Assembly: GCF_019097595.1 (NCBI RefSeq)
Contig: NC_080727.1
Coordinates: forward strand, 7,032,501-7,096,500
Direction: 5' to 3'
Length of the DNA stretch: 64,000 nucleotides
Source: Hemibagrus wyckioides
Lineage: Eukaryota; Chordata; Actinopteri; Siluriformes; Bagridae
The stretch's first letter is position 1. Every line of letters starts with the position of its first letter. The translations under genes and the position numbers were made by a program. Below the pieces are notes generated by a model that did not search any database, had not been told where the DNA came from, and was given only the letters and a program-made list of their open reading frames with translations. Positions 36,483-47,967 of this stretch are shown one piece after another.

Positions 36483-36657
36483 CAGGGGTGTCCAATCTTA
36501 TCCAAAAACGGCCGGTGTGGGTGCAGGTTTTCACTCCAACGAAGCAGAAGCTACACCTGATTCCAACTGGCTAATCAGTAGATCTTGGCTTTCAGTAGAC
36601 TCAGAATGAAAACCTGCACCCACACAGGCCCTTTGCGGATAAGATTGGACACCCCTG
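36483..36657. mobile_element. hAT MITE with perfect 8-bp target duplication
   Basis: A 175-bp element with inverted ends CAGGGGTGTCCAATCTTATCC / GGATAAGATTGGACACCCCTG. It is flanked on both sides by CTATAAAT (36475-36482 and 36658-36665). The 8-bp duplication and the CAGGG terminus are hAT hallmarks. A related copy is at 61823-62001. Confidence 0.93.
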
Positions 36658-36669
36658 CTATAAATAAAG

Positions 36670-37860
36670 TACCTCAGGTATCCCCTTATAGATAAAAACT
36701 GATGATTTTTTTTTTTTATTTGCATTGCGTTTTATTAAGAGACATTGTGTCCAGAACATTATTATTCTTTCAATCAGTAATATAAATAAATAAACACAAT
36801 ATAACTCAAATCACCACTTTGCCTTCTTTCAAAGCATGTCTGTCTAATTCAAAATAAATAAAATAATAAAATAATCCAAAGTGAAAAGGCTGAAAAACTA
36901 GCAGAAGAACCTTGTTGTGATGGTCCCACTGCTGCACTCTCTGAGACAGGGCCGGTGAACAGAGGGTTTCTCATTTTAATATTGTTAGCTAAATATTTAA
37001 TGTAGATTAGAACATTCTGTGTACCATGAAAACATTTTCTGTCAGCAGTGTATGACAAGCAGACTCTGGAGCTTAATGTTAGACTCAATATGATCATATC
37101 AGAGGACAGATGAGGTGGACAGTTAGGAAGACATGGAGAGATGGGATTGAATGGACAGATGGAGGACAATGAAAAATGTTCTTTATATTAAAATTGTGAT
37201 AATCTTGCATCCTGTGTCCCAAATAAATAGTGTACCTATTGTGTTATCAATTTTCCCATCCTTATGGATGACAGAAGTAAGGATTACAGATCAATACTTC
37301 CTACACTGCTATAATAGTGTTGGAGGCATAAAAATGATCTACTTTAGGTATTTGTGCTGCACAGAAAATTTGCACAAGGAATGTAAAATTGTAATTTGTT
37401 CATTAACTAAGGCTGGTTGTTTATGCATGAAAGACAATTATTGAAGTAATGATCAACATTTTCCTATAATTACATATTAATTATGCTGCTGTCTATCTGT
37501 ACCTGATATTACACAATAGTGATTTAGCATACACAGTTCTTAAAGCTGTGTGCTTTTTCTATTCTAAACCCCTGCGGTTTGGTGGATGTGTCCCTGACAG
37601 ACGTCTTGTGCAACAAATGATTCATTTTACAGGTTGCAACAGCAGTTACAACAGTGGAAATAGAGTCTCACATTATTTAAATTTTATTTACACACAAAAC
37701 ATTATTGGTGAACTTTTTGTCACTTTATAAAATAATTCTCTCAAGTCTTGGTGATTAGCCCCTATTAAACAATAAAGAAATTATCTTTAGTAGCCTACTA
37801 TTCTTTTTGGCAGACTTTATCATTATAATCAACTTAATTATTTCCTGGATTTTGTATCAC
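36670..37860. other. no gene seen
   Basis: AT-rich interior of the putative 35871-37962 element. Short frames have no family resemblance. Confidence 0.4.
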
Positions 37861-38045
37861 CAGTCCCTATAATGTATGCAAATGCGGGAAATGGGATTCA
37901 AATCAAAAACATTTCCCCCATTTTGTGTCCCCACCACTACTGAAACCAAAGTTACATCCTTGCTCCTAAAACTTCAGTACTCTCTCTCCCTGCTCTCCTT
38001 CTATGGGGTCGTTACATCATAACAATTTCCTAACTCCCTTTGTTA

Positions 38046-39026
38046 AACCATGCAGAGGAAAAGCCAAAGAGTTGGTGGTTTTTTTCCGCAGGCACAAATA
38101 CCTTTCACTACCACCAGTGAACATTCAGGGAAAGGACATTAAGAGAGTGGTTTCCTATAAATACCTGGGTGTTCATCTGAACAACAAACTGGACTGGACA
38201 GATAACACGGATGCAATCTTCAAGAAAGGACAGAGCAGACTCTTTTTGCTGAGGTGACTAAGGTCTTTAGGAGTGCAGGGAGCACTACTTTTTTGACTCT
38301 GTGGTGGCCTCAGCCATCTTCTATGGATTGGTCTGCTGGTGCAGCAGCATCTCTGCTGCAGACAGGAAGAGACTGGACAAGCTAATCAGGAAGGCCAGCT
38401 CAGTTCTGGGGATGCCCCTGGACACAATACAGGAGGTGGGAGAAAGGAGGATGGTAGCTAAGCTATCATCCTTGCTGGAGAATGACTCTCACCCCCTGTA
38501 TGACACAGTTACATCTCTGAGCACCTCCTTCAGTGACAGACTGTTACATCCTAAATGTCTGAAGGAGCGATACAGAAGGTTTTTCCTCCCTACTGCTATT
38601 AGACTTTACAATCAGACTTGCTCTCAGTGAACCAGTTGCCATAATACACACTGTTCATACTGTTTTTTTTTTATACTGATTTTTATACTGTGATATAACC
38701 TGTCTTCATAATACCCACTGTTGTATGTGATATTCTTAAACTGTGAAATTACAATAATTATAATCCTGTGCAATACAAGAGTACAATAACAACAGTTTAA
38801 GATGTGCAATAACCAAGTGCAACTGTTTGTTTGTGTGTTTTTGTATTATTATTATTGTTATTCTTATTTTTCTTTATCTTTCTGCTTCATATGTGCACAT
38901 TTTTCTTCTCTTGTTGCTGCTGTAACATGGAAATTTCCCCACTGTGGGACGAATAAAGGTTTATCTTATCTTATCTTATCTTATCTTATCTTATCTTATC
39001 TTATCTTATCTTATCTTATCTTATCT
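38046..39026 (+). mobile_element. LINE 3' end with (TTATC)n tail
   Basis: The plus strand encodes the C-terminus of a non-LTR reverse transcriptase: KELVVFFRR, SYKYLGVHLNNKLDW and GQSRLFLLR (38057-38257). After a frameshift it continues VVASAIFYGLVCW, LDKLIRKASSVLG and HPKCLKERYRRFFLPTAIRLYN (38301-38630). It ends in GGACGAATAAAGG and thirteen TTATC units, the microsatellite tail usual for L2-like LINEs. The paralogous block at about 61815 has no LINE, so it inserted after the segmental duplication. Confidence 0.8.
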
Positions 39027-39214
39027 TAAAAAGATACTTGAGTCTTGAGAGACTTCAAAGTATGTATGTAATTGCAAACTATCTATCAAAGAAAGCAAAA
39101 TATACCTTTTGATAATATACGATACAGGATGATAACGCACACACTAACAGCTTAACGCAGCACATCTGCGAAAAAAAACAAATATGCATGAAATAAAACA
39201 AATGTCACGATTTC

Positions 39215-39224
39215 GCGCATGCGC
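39215..39224. promoter_or_regulatory. NRF1-like palindrome upstream of torsin C
   Basis: GCGCATGCGC, the NRF1 consensus, 151 bp before the ATG. It is conserved at 62380-62389 before copy D but not seen before copy A. Confidence 0.6.
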
Positions 39225-39374
39225 ACTAAATGGGAAGCAGGTAAGCTGAATTCTCCGGCACACCTTTAGACCTTGCAGACCAGAGAAGACATCATTGTGA
39301 TTAACGAGGGTGACTGTAAACCGCGCTGAATCGATATTGGACTTTTTTTTATTTTTGGGGAAAAAAACAACAAC

Positions 39375-42319
39375 ATGCTGTCAAGATGGATCCTAGTTCC
39401 ACTTCTGTGCGCAGGATGGAGTTTAATGATCATGATGGCGGAAGCATTAGACCCAGCCTCGATCAGCCTGGGTATTGGAGCTGCTGTAACCGGATTTCTA
39501 GCTCGGTTTCCAGATGTGCTGTGTAACTATCAGGAGTGTTGCAGACCAGAGTGGATCTCCTACAACAAAACAGGTGTGTAAGTTATCTGTCAGGTAAAGG
39601 CACTTAGTTTATGTATGTACAGGAAGTTCTAGTATGGCATTCTTGTATCGGATGTCATGACTGCGAGTATTTATCATCAATTAAAGTCATGGGCAGACTG
39701 GCCATCGGGAGCACCGGGACATTTCCCGGTAGCCTGACGGTTGTTCTGGCCTAGCAATGAATCTACGGACCGCCTGATTCTACGAATCAGGAAATCGTGG
39801 AATGTAAATGAGCACCACATGACCCCAGGTCAGCGACGCACTGCCTAATTGGCTATTTCCAGAGGCAGGTAATAGGTGTTTTCGACTTGAAGCGGCGCTG
39901 CGCAGACCGATCTGCGATATGAGGTTAAAATACCGCGAGAGTGGCTTAAGAGTGTGCGCTCGGATGTGTGCTAGCGTCGCTCTCGCGATACTTTGGTGTC
40001 TTCAATTGACAGACAGACGCTTTCATCCCAAGCAACTTACAAAAGATAAAATCAAACCAACAAACGAGCAACAATATTTAAGTGACAAGTCTCGTTTAGT
40101 CTAACGCAGTACATGTAGCATGTTTTTTTTAGATAATAAATAAAAAGAATAAACTGTAGATAGAATAAGGAGTGTAAGTGTTAGAGGTTCAATAAATAAA
40201 AATTAATTATCTACAGCATGGCCATCTGCAAGCTAATGGTGTTCACAAAACATATTTTTTTATATTTTTAATATATGTTTTAAAAGGGCATGTTGCAACA
40301 TCTTAGAAAATGACAAACTAGCACACTGTTTTAGAGATGGAGTGCCAAATTTGACCAGAAATTTCTTTCCTTTTCTTTTTTTTCTTTTATTTTCTTTTCT
40401 TTTCTTTAAGTTTAAGCTAGGCTATACTCTTAGAACAATATGTGCTTTTATGATTTATGAGATCATCAATAGTAGGACTGTAATATACAATTAATATAAG
40501 TATATATTATTAAATGTGTTTATTTCGTATTACTGTGTTGTAGTCGATAAAGAGCATCCTGATGTAGGTGTCCCTATGTTGATGTGTTGGAAGCAGGAAA
40601 CATGGGCAAGTGTAAGTATCTGAGCAACTTGAGGCTCATCGATGAGCTTGGGGTGTGAAGGCTAATCCATCTGGTCCAGTCCCACAGAATAACTACTGTA
40701 GCACAAATTGCTGAAAAGTTTAATGTTGCTGTGTCAGAAAGATATAAGAACACAGAGTATCACAGTTTGCTGTGTACGGGGCTGCGTAGAACATCATGCA
40801 GGAAGTGCCACTGTATCACTGTTAAAATCTGCAGTGATTGAGCTTAGAGTATGAAGGTATGAGTATGAAGATGAATCAACAACGACCAGGTTCTTCAGGT
40901 ATATTCGGTACATTCCATCAGGTGTAGCAGCCATGTTTCTTTCCTTACATTTACATTTTCAGCATTTGGCACACTCCCTTATTCAGCGCTGTACAAAAGT
41001 GTTTTGAAGACACTCTCAGGAAATACATTGATACTGGTTCACTCGGTCACAGTTTAAGGATACCATGTATCTAAATCTCTGAGACAAAATTTTTCAGCAA
41101 ATAGGAAAAAATAAGTTATAGTATTTCAGGAAGAGGTAGATCATCATCATCTCATCTATTGTGTTGTTGCATAATGGCCCATCCTTCTCTTGTGTTTTAG
41201 GTCTTGAATCAGATCTGCAGAGCAAGCTGTTTGGCCAGCATGTAGCATCTCGTGTCATCCTCAAAGCTGTGACCGACTTTATGAACAATGAAAATCCGAA
41301 AAAGCCCCTTGTCCTCTCGCTGCATGGCTGGAGCGGCACAGGCAAAAACTTTGTCAGTCAGATAATCGCCGAAAACATTTACCAGCGTGGAATGAAGAGC
41401 AGATTTGTGCACTTGTTCTCCAACACTATACACTTCCCACATGAAGCTGAGCTGAAATTGTACAAGGTAATGCATGAATTACAGCCTTTAACCCTGACAG
41501 ACAACACTATAAGCTATAAGTGGACTAAAACGTGTTTGGAGTACCTCTCTGATATTTTTTTTTTGATCATTTTTGAGTTTACCAGTTTATTAGATAAACA
41601 TATACAGTGTCCACATGCCTCCTTTGACATTTAGATCAGTAAGAATTGTAAGAATCAGGGCAGGACAGGTTATGCAGGAATGTAAATCTCCAGGCTTGTG
41701 CTGAGATAATTGTGTTGCTTATACAGCATAAACATGCACAACACGGTAAAAATCCAGATTAATTTTCACTGCTACTGAACTGTGAAATGTGGTGATCATG
41801 CAGGAAGCCTCCTCTTTTTTTTTTTACCAGAGACCAAGATATTGAATGTGTGCCTGATTTGTTGTGTCCATGTTCAGCTTTGAATGTCTTTGTCATGTTA
41901 TACTCCATGGTGGTGATTCAATGGCTCATATAAAAGTAGACAATCAGGGCTTTAAGAAGAAGTTTAAAAAAAACCTAGCCTACCAGAGGCATATTTATTA
42001 TTTTCTTCACAAAATGTTTCTAGCTTTAAAGTATATGGTGATATCAAACCAATTTTTCTCTCTCTCATTTTGTATCTGACGTGACAGAAAACAATTCATT
42101 TGTTTATACTTATTCTTTTGTAATATCCTATAAGTCGATTTTCATTTCACAGACAGACAGGAAAACTATTAAAAACAGTTACTGTGGTGATTTCTAGGCA
42201 TATGGTGATATAAAAGAAATTTTTTGTCATGCCATTTACCTTTTCTCTTATCATAATTAATCACAATATTCCTATTGATTAATCTCCAAATTTCATGTTT
42301 CTACTTCTTTTCACTTGTC

Positions 42320-42356
<37 letters not shown>

Positions 42357-44497
42357 TCCCAACTGCAGCAGTGGATAAAGGGCAATGTGTCTGCCTGCCC
42401 ACGCTCCATGTTCATATTCGATGTGATGGATAAGATGCACCCGGGCCTGATCGACAGCATCAAACCCTACTTAGATGTTCATGAAACTCTAAATGGAGTC
42501 TCCTACCGCAAGGCCATCTTTATCTTTCTAAGGTCTCTAACATCATCATTGAGTAAAACTAAATTTGTTGTACATTTAATTACATAAAAAAAAAAAAAAA
42601 TTTTAGTTTTATGTAGTGACGTTACTGTTGGCTGTATGGATTCAGGCAGAACATGAAATTTGAACATGAGATTCATGTTTATGGCATTTTAAATAGCATC
42701 TTTAATAGAGTGCATGAGGGAGACTGACCTGCACCAGAAAATTGTTTTACCAGGTTAATTGTAATGTAAGATGCTTGAATTTCTTCTTCTTGATATTTTC
42801 CTATAGCACAGCTTGCTTTGAAAATCCATTCAGATCACTGTCATTTCATGTTGTTTATCAAATTAGCCGGTACACATACACTACTCTCGTCACCCAGTAT
42901 CTAATGGGCCCTGATTTAGGTATCAGAACTGTTTTAGGAGTCCACATAAATGAGTACAGTATAGGACCAATACCTGTAATGATATAAATGCATCCCTAAA
43001 GTATGTATTGCAGTATAATCAGATTTAGAAATGTTTAATAAAAATAAATTGTAAAATGATCTGTTATCAAGTGAAACGCCCCCTTTATGTTTGTGTTTCT
43101 ACTCCATAGTAATGCCGGCGGTAAAGAAATCATGGAGGTGATGCTGGATTTTTGGAAAATAGGATGGGATCGAGAAAAGATTGAGCTGAGACATTTGAAG
43201 AAAGCCCTGGCACTAACTATTTTTAACAACAAGAACAGTACGTAGAGCAGGATTCCTGAGTGACATAACAGTATCTGCTGAATTTTAACAAAGCCACAAT
43301 AACCCATGGACAGATGTCCATGAGGACTGGCTGTGACTCTAAAGCTGTGTTCACACATACAGTGATTTTATCACCACAAGTCTCTGTATTATAGTCATCA
43401 GGAGGGTGTTCCCGTTACTTGTGATAAGGTTGATCAGTGGGTGGTGCAGCTAGCATTCCAAATCTGTTTTGCGGCTGAAATGAAAGATTCTAGAGGGAGA
43501 TTTGGTGTTTGTGTCTAAAATTCAGCAGTAACAAATCTGCATCATAGCTCGTTGCTTGTTGCCACAGATCACGAAGCACTTTACTGTCTTCACTCCCATT
43601 GCTAGTGGCTGCACAGAGTCACTCCACATTTGCGTGAAGTTAAGCTTTATGCTGCCAACAGTCTCACTGAGAGCACCAGGTCTTACTGGAAAAAAAATAT
43701 CAGCATTTGGGGATTAGCTTTGACAAAGTCATGTGTTTCAGAACGATTCACGAGTGCAAACAGCAATACATGTTACTCAAATTTTAAGCATCGCCGGACA
43801 CGTCCTTGCACAAACTTGTCGCTTTTCTTTCACAGAAAATGAATGATTTCCAGTCACTTTGTTGCTGTGAATCACTGTGTGTGAACGTAGCATTAGAGTA
43901 TGTTCAGCAGTTTTATGATTTATATTTTCATGCAATGTATCATAAACAGGAAAGTAAGTACAGATGCTCTTTATTCATTCGGAAGTCAGCATCATGTATC
44001 CCTATGCCAAATACAATTGCTTTATAAGTGAAGGAAATTCACCAAACTTCTTTCGTTAGTGAGCGCTCTTTTAACACACTTAACTTTAACTTTACGAGAT
44101 GATGCCTTTAAAAATACAGTTTATAGATGGATGCTGACCTGAAAGTGATGTAGGCAAGTGTAGAATTTTACTAAGTTTGTGTCTGAATACATTACATTTA
44201 AGAATACAATACAATAAAGAACATTCTACTCTCCCTGTCTCTGTTTTTCTAGGTGGGTTTTGGCACACAAGCCTAATAGACGAGAACTTGGTGGACTTCA
44301 TTGTGCCCTTTCTCCCCCTGGAGCTCAAACACGTTGTGCAGTGCGGCCGAGCCGACATGATCAGCAGGGGCCTGAAACCCAACGAAGAGGCTTTGGAGCA
44401 AATGGCACGTGACATGACAGATTTCCCTCATGACGAGCGTGTCTTTGCAGAGCGGGGCTGCAAGGTTATCTCCAGCAGGCTGAACTACTACATTTAA
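39375..44497 (+). CDS. torsin-1-like protein, copy C, Walker B glutamate replaced
   Basis: Exons 39375-39573, 41201-41466, 42357-42532, 43110-43237 and 44253-44497, all with GT/AG junctions and the same phases as copy A, join to 337 residues without a stop. The signal/anchor region, Walker A GWSGTGKN (about 109-116), sensor-1 Asn, the NVSA sequon, both redox cysteines and the C-terminal GCK are kept. The Walker B motif, however, reads FIFDVMDK: the codon at 42423-42425 is GTG, so the catalytic Glu is Val178. Glu at this position is needed for ATP hydrolysis in AAA+ proteins, and Glu-to-Gln in TorsinA gives a substrate trap. An ATP-binding, non-hydrolysing torsin is therefore inferred. Exon 1b is absent, so only the 1a-type N-terminus is possible. 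AATAAA is at 44831. Confidence 0.92.
39680..40130. repeat. interspersed repeat inserted in torsin C intron 1
   Basis: The sequence from CATGGGCAGACTGGCCATCGGGAGCACCGGGAC onward is absent from the equivalent introns of A and D and resembles a motif (ACCGGGA..TTTCCCGGT) common in fish repeats. Its class is not determined. Confidence 0.45.
40560..40820 (+). mobile_element. Tc1-like remnant in torsin C intron 1
   Basis: It has GATGTGTTGGAAGCAGGAAACATGGGC, then GGTCCAGTCCCACAGAATAAC, the same family and intron position as in A and B, and is strongly shortened. Confidence 0.78.
42325..42354. repeat. (GT)n run before torsin C exon 3
   Basis: Orthologous in position to 21939-21965; it abuts the AG acceptor at 42355-42356. 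Confidence 0.85.
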
Positions 44498-44830
44498 AAA
44501 AGACGGAGAGACTCAATGCTGTGTGTGCTGTCCCTGAAGAAGTGCAGTGGGTTCGGAGGGAACCGTATCTGCCGTATCCAAGCAGGAAGTCCACCTGATC
44601 ACTACTCTGATGTCCATCACATGTTGAAGAAGGGAACAGGGTTTTTTAATTGATTGAACGGTTTATGATATTTCTGTTTTTAACATGAATCACTGATAAA
44701 TGATGCAGGCTTGAGTCCTTGCTTTTTAAGGAGATTCAAGTCTCATTATTAATCTGGTGGCGACATGAATGTGTTGAATCTTAAATGGTCATTTTTTATG
44801 ACCGTATGTTGTGCATTGTCATGCACTAGT

Positions 44831-44836
44831 AATAAA
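44831..44836 (+). terminator. polyadenylation signal of torsin C
   Basis: AATAAA at the same place as in copy A. A Tc1-like remnant begins 17 bp later. Confidence 0.75.
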
Positions 44837-44852
44837 CAAAATACTTGCATCC

Positions 44853-45165
44853 CTGAAGGTGTGCTGTGGTGTCTGGCACCAAGATTTTAGCAGCAAGTCC
44901 TGTAAGTTGCAAGGTGGGGTGTCCATGGATCTGACTTGTTTATTCAGCACATCCCACCATTTTTGCTTTGTGGCACAGTGCATTATCCTGCTGAAAGAGG
45001 CCACAGCCATCAGGGAATACTGTTTCCATAAACGGGTGTTCATGGTCTGCAACAACGCTTAGGTAGGTGGTACATGTCAAAGTAACATCCACATGGATGG
45101 CAGGACCGAAGGTTTCCCAGCAGAACATTGACCAAAGCATAACACTGCCTGCCTGCTTAGCTCTG
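44853..45165 (-). mobile_element. Tc1-like transposase remnant downstream of torsin C
   Basis: The minus strand reads VMLWSMFCWETFGP, HVDVTLTCTTYLSVV and LFQQDNALCHKAKM (about 45130-44950), including the second catalytic Asp of the DDE triad (QQDNA). It then has DKQVRSMDTPP and WCQTPQHTF in another frame. Same family as at 13005 and 19601. Both ends are lost. Confidence 0.82.
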
Positions 45166-45175
45166 AAAAGATGAT

Positions 45176-45336
45176 AAAATACTATTAGTGACCTATAAAG
45201 CACTGAATGGTCTCGTACCTGAACAATCTTTTGGTTTTTCTGATCCTCCACACCTTCTTTGATCAAAAGGTGCAGGCTATTTGGTAGTACCTTAAATAGT
45301 AAAGTAAAGGCTACAGTAGAAGGCTTTTTCTTACTA
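45176..45336 (+). mobile_element. LINE C-terminal fragment, left half (segmental copy 2)
   Basis: The left half of the same L2/CR1-like C-terminus as at 28330-28440 (ALNG.. and EGFFL-like residues). It is cut at 45336 by the CACTA-like element and resumes at 57839. Confidence 0.65.
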
Positions 45337-45904
45337 CACTGTAAAAAATGTACATGAAAATTACAGTAAAAAACTGTGAAATAGCAACAGTAAAAGACTG
45401 TAAAGTCAAAAATCGTATATCACCAAAGTACATTAAATTACAAGTACATCAAATTACCGTAATTTTTGCTGTCCTAATATGTAAAAAATACACATTGTTA
45501 CTGTGGAAATAGAAAAGTTTGGTAAAATTAACGATGATAAAATTAACATTTTTAAGTTGAGAATGAGTTATAGAGATCTTTTCAAAAGTCTTGCATTGTA
45601 TGAAATCTTTTTAAGTGGTAGGCATCTACAAGGCATAATTAGTCAGCTGACTTTACAATATGGATTGTATATGATTTCACCGAAGATCAACTCAAAAAAA
45701 CTCTGTCCATTAAACAAACACACACATCTATACCTGCTGTTATCACCACTCAGTGAAACTATGATGGATTTATTAACCTGCAGGCATGAATTGATAAAAG
45801 AGGCCAAAATATGAGGGAACAAATTAGTAAAATGTGTCGAAATATTCATAGGTTGTGAGAATGAATTCTTAATTTGTGATATGGTTTTTATTTTACATTT
45901 CTAG

Positions 45905-46006
45905 CATTAGATAGACACCTATCCACTTATCCAGCAGGATTTCTAATCCCAACCTTCCCACCAATAGTCCAGCATCTTAAGCAATTAAGCACTACCACTT
46001 CCCACT
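45905..46006 (-). mobile_element. tRNA-derived SINE head, degraded
   Basis: The minus strand reads GTGGTAGTGCTTAATTGCTTAAG, then GGTTGGGATTAGAAATCC, a decayed box A/box B pair with the spacing of fish tRNA SINEs. Confidence 0.5.
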
Positions 46007-46085
46007 TTATTACCTGCATGTCATGTGTGGCGTTCTGTACCATACAGCACTAAACTATAAATGCAGTATTGTGTTGTTCTCTGAC

Positions 46086-46214
46086 CTTAACCTTGCTGGC
46101 ATTCTTCTTGGTGAGTTGCTTCTCACTAGCAGCAGGAATCAGAATGTCACATTCAGCCTCCAAGATGCTGCCTTTGTAGGGGGTGGCCTTGGGAAAGCTG
46201 ACAATTGTACCGTT
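46086..46214 (-). pseudogene. isolated glutamate dehydrogenase (glud1) exon fragment
   Basis: The minus strand encodes [20 protein letters not shown], then [23 protein letters not shown], in a single open frame followed by a GTCAGA donor-like sequence. It is unmistakably the mitochondrial glutamate dehydrogenase segment that contains [13 protein letters not shown]. The ORF runs further upstream without similarity, and neighbouring glud1 exons are not present nearby. It lies between the CACTA-like left end and the gypsy element. Best explanation: an exon captured (transduplicated) by the mobile element. A decayed local glud1 remnant is the alternative. Confidence 0.85.
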
Positions 46215-46364
46215 TGCCAAGAAAATCGACAAGAGAAATGAAAAATAGAAAGAGGATACACTCATATTGCTGAACTTATATAGGACATCTGTACAGAAGA
46301 GGACTTGGTGACATGTGGACATTCCTTCTGCCAATAAACTACAAACAATTCTCTTTTTATACAC

Positions 46365-47900
46365 AAAAAAATTCCAAATCCAATTCCAGTCTTTGCATGT
46401 GGTTGCCAGATTTGATATTCAGTATATTTGCTCCAGTATCTTATCCTAGCAGATCAGGGAGCATGGATACACCATGCAAGGAGACATCCAATGTGATGTT
46501 GATGAGAACCTGTGGCATGATCGTCAGGAATGAATGGACTAAATGTGTTCTGAGTATTTCATCTCTATTTTGTACATTTTTTCAACCCACAGTTGTCTGT
46601 TTTTGTATTTTGTTGTCAGATGTGTAATTGATTGAATAAGTATATTAATGTGACCACAAGTTGTAGTGTCTGGTGGAAATATTTGCTTTTGTTGCACATG
46701 TTTAAAGTTTTGTCGATGTTGGAGCATTTTCAAACAAATTTATTTTGGCCAGTGAGCTTCACTTTCAGCCTGTGTGTTGACTGGTCTGAAAATGTGAAGT
46801 CTGAGTGGACAAATGTATTTAAGCAAATGAAAATGTAAACACACATTTTATTCAAGTGTAGCCTGGTGTACATGAACAATGTTGTGACTCAAACATTAAT
46901 AACATTCTTTCTTCCTTTTCCTTGTTGTTTTGTTTCTTTAAATAAAGTTCAGGGGTTTTATATAGTTTGGGTGATACGATAAGTTCGGGCATCAGGTGTG
47001 CTTTTAATTAGTTAATACAGTTCGGTTTGTGGTGGACTGAGCTCGGTCATCGCGGGAAAGTGGATGATTAGCCAGAGACTGAGACTCTGGGACCTCGCTA
47101 GATTTCCTCATCTAGTTAAGTTTCCTGAGACACACTATTTCTGCTGACGACGTGGGAGAAGCTTTCTCACCCATCGCCTCATCTGCTCTACTCTCTCTGG
47201 TTCCTCACAGAGCACCCAAGTAACCTGGAAAGATTGCTACGGTTCGTGAGTACTTTGTTTATATTTGCTCATTAGAGTGAAGGGGCATTTTGTTTAACGC
47301 CACAATGCTCCCAAGCACCGTACAGGCCTTCAACAAAGGGGGTTTGTTTTTGGTTTCTTTATTTTCTTGCAGGCTAAGGTGGACATTGAGTCTGGGCCCA
47401 GTGAACATTACATTGGTACATTACAACGGTATTGCATTGGTAAATACACACTCTGTAAATACATGTGTTGAACTTTGAGTGAATATTAACCAAGTGAACT
47501 TGTTTTTTTTTGTTTGCCGTAGGGCGAAGTTTGTTAGTTAGCTTATTTACTTCTTAGAAAGTTTAGCTGGTTTACACATCGGTACACTTAAGAGCCAATC
47601 TATATCTTTATAGGTTTGCAATTTGCTGAATTGTAGTTTTGTTTTTCTATCGGAGTGATATAATACACGCACCTGCACAATTTTGGAAAATGTAATGTTA
47701 CTTTAATTTCTTTCATATTGATGTAAGAGGACTACAAAGGTAATCTGGTTACTTGAGGAGTGTTTTTGTGTTTCTGTTTCCTTTCATATTTATCTAAATC
47801 TCACGTCTATTTGGACTAAAGGAGAATTAAAGGATCCATTTTATTTATATCTCGATCTTGTCTGTTTAATTCTAGTTTAAAGAGAAATCTGCCCATAGAA
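46365..47900. other. no gene recognised; may include the 5' LTR of the gypsy element
   Basis: AT-rich, with AATAAA at about 46940 and a GC-richer patch at 47040-47220. This would be the expected place of a gypsy 5' LTR and leader, but without a second LTR copy I cannot set boundaries. Confidence 0.4.
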
Positions 47901-47967
47901 CTAGTAGAATCTAATTGAGTGTGTAAAATTATTTTACGAACCCAGAGCTCTCTTCTTCTGTTAAGAG

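Larger units (their letters stand above)
35871..37962. mobile_element. possible DNA transposon with CAGGGGCGTAATTT ends, hosting nested MITEs
   Basis: The left end CAGGGGCGTAATTTCCACTGGGGAC and the right end (reverse complement CAAGGATGTAACTTTGGTTTCAG...GGGGACACAAAAT) resemble each other imperfectly. The left end interrupts torsin B at CACTACAAG. The interior has no transposase and contains two hAT-type MITEs (36269, 36483). An 8-bp target duplication was not found. Confidence 0.4.

Noticed and set aside
44819..45266. New small genes downstream of torsin C
   Set aside because: Both frames are pieces of a decayed Tc1 transposase read on the minus strand.
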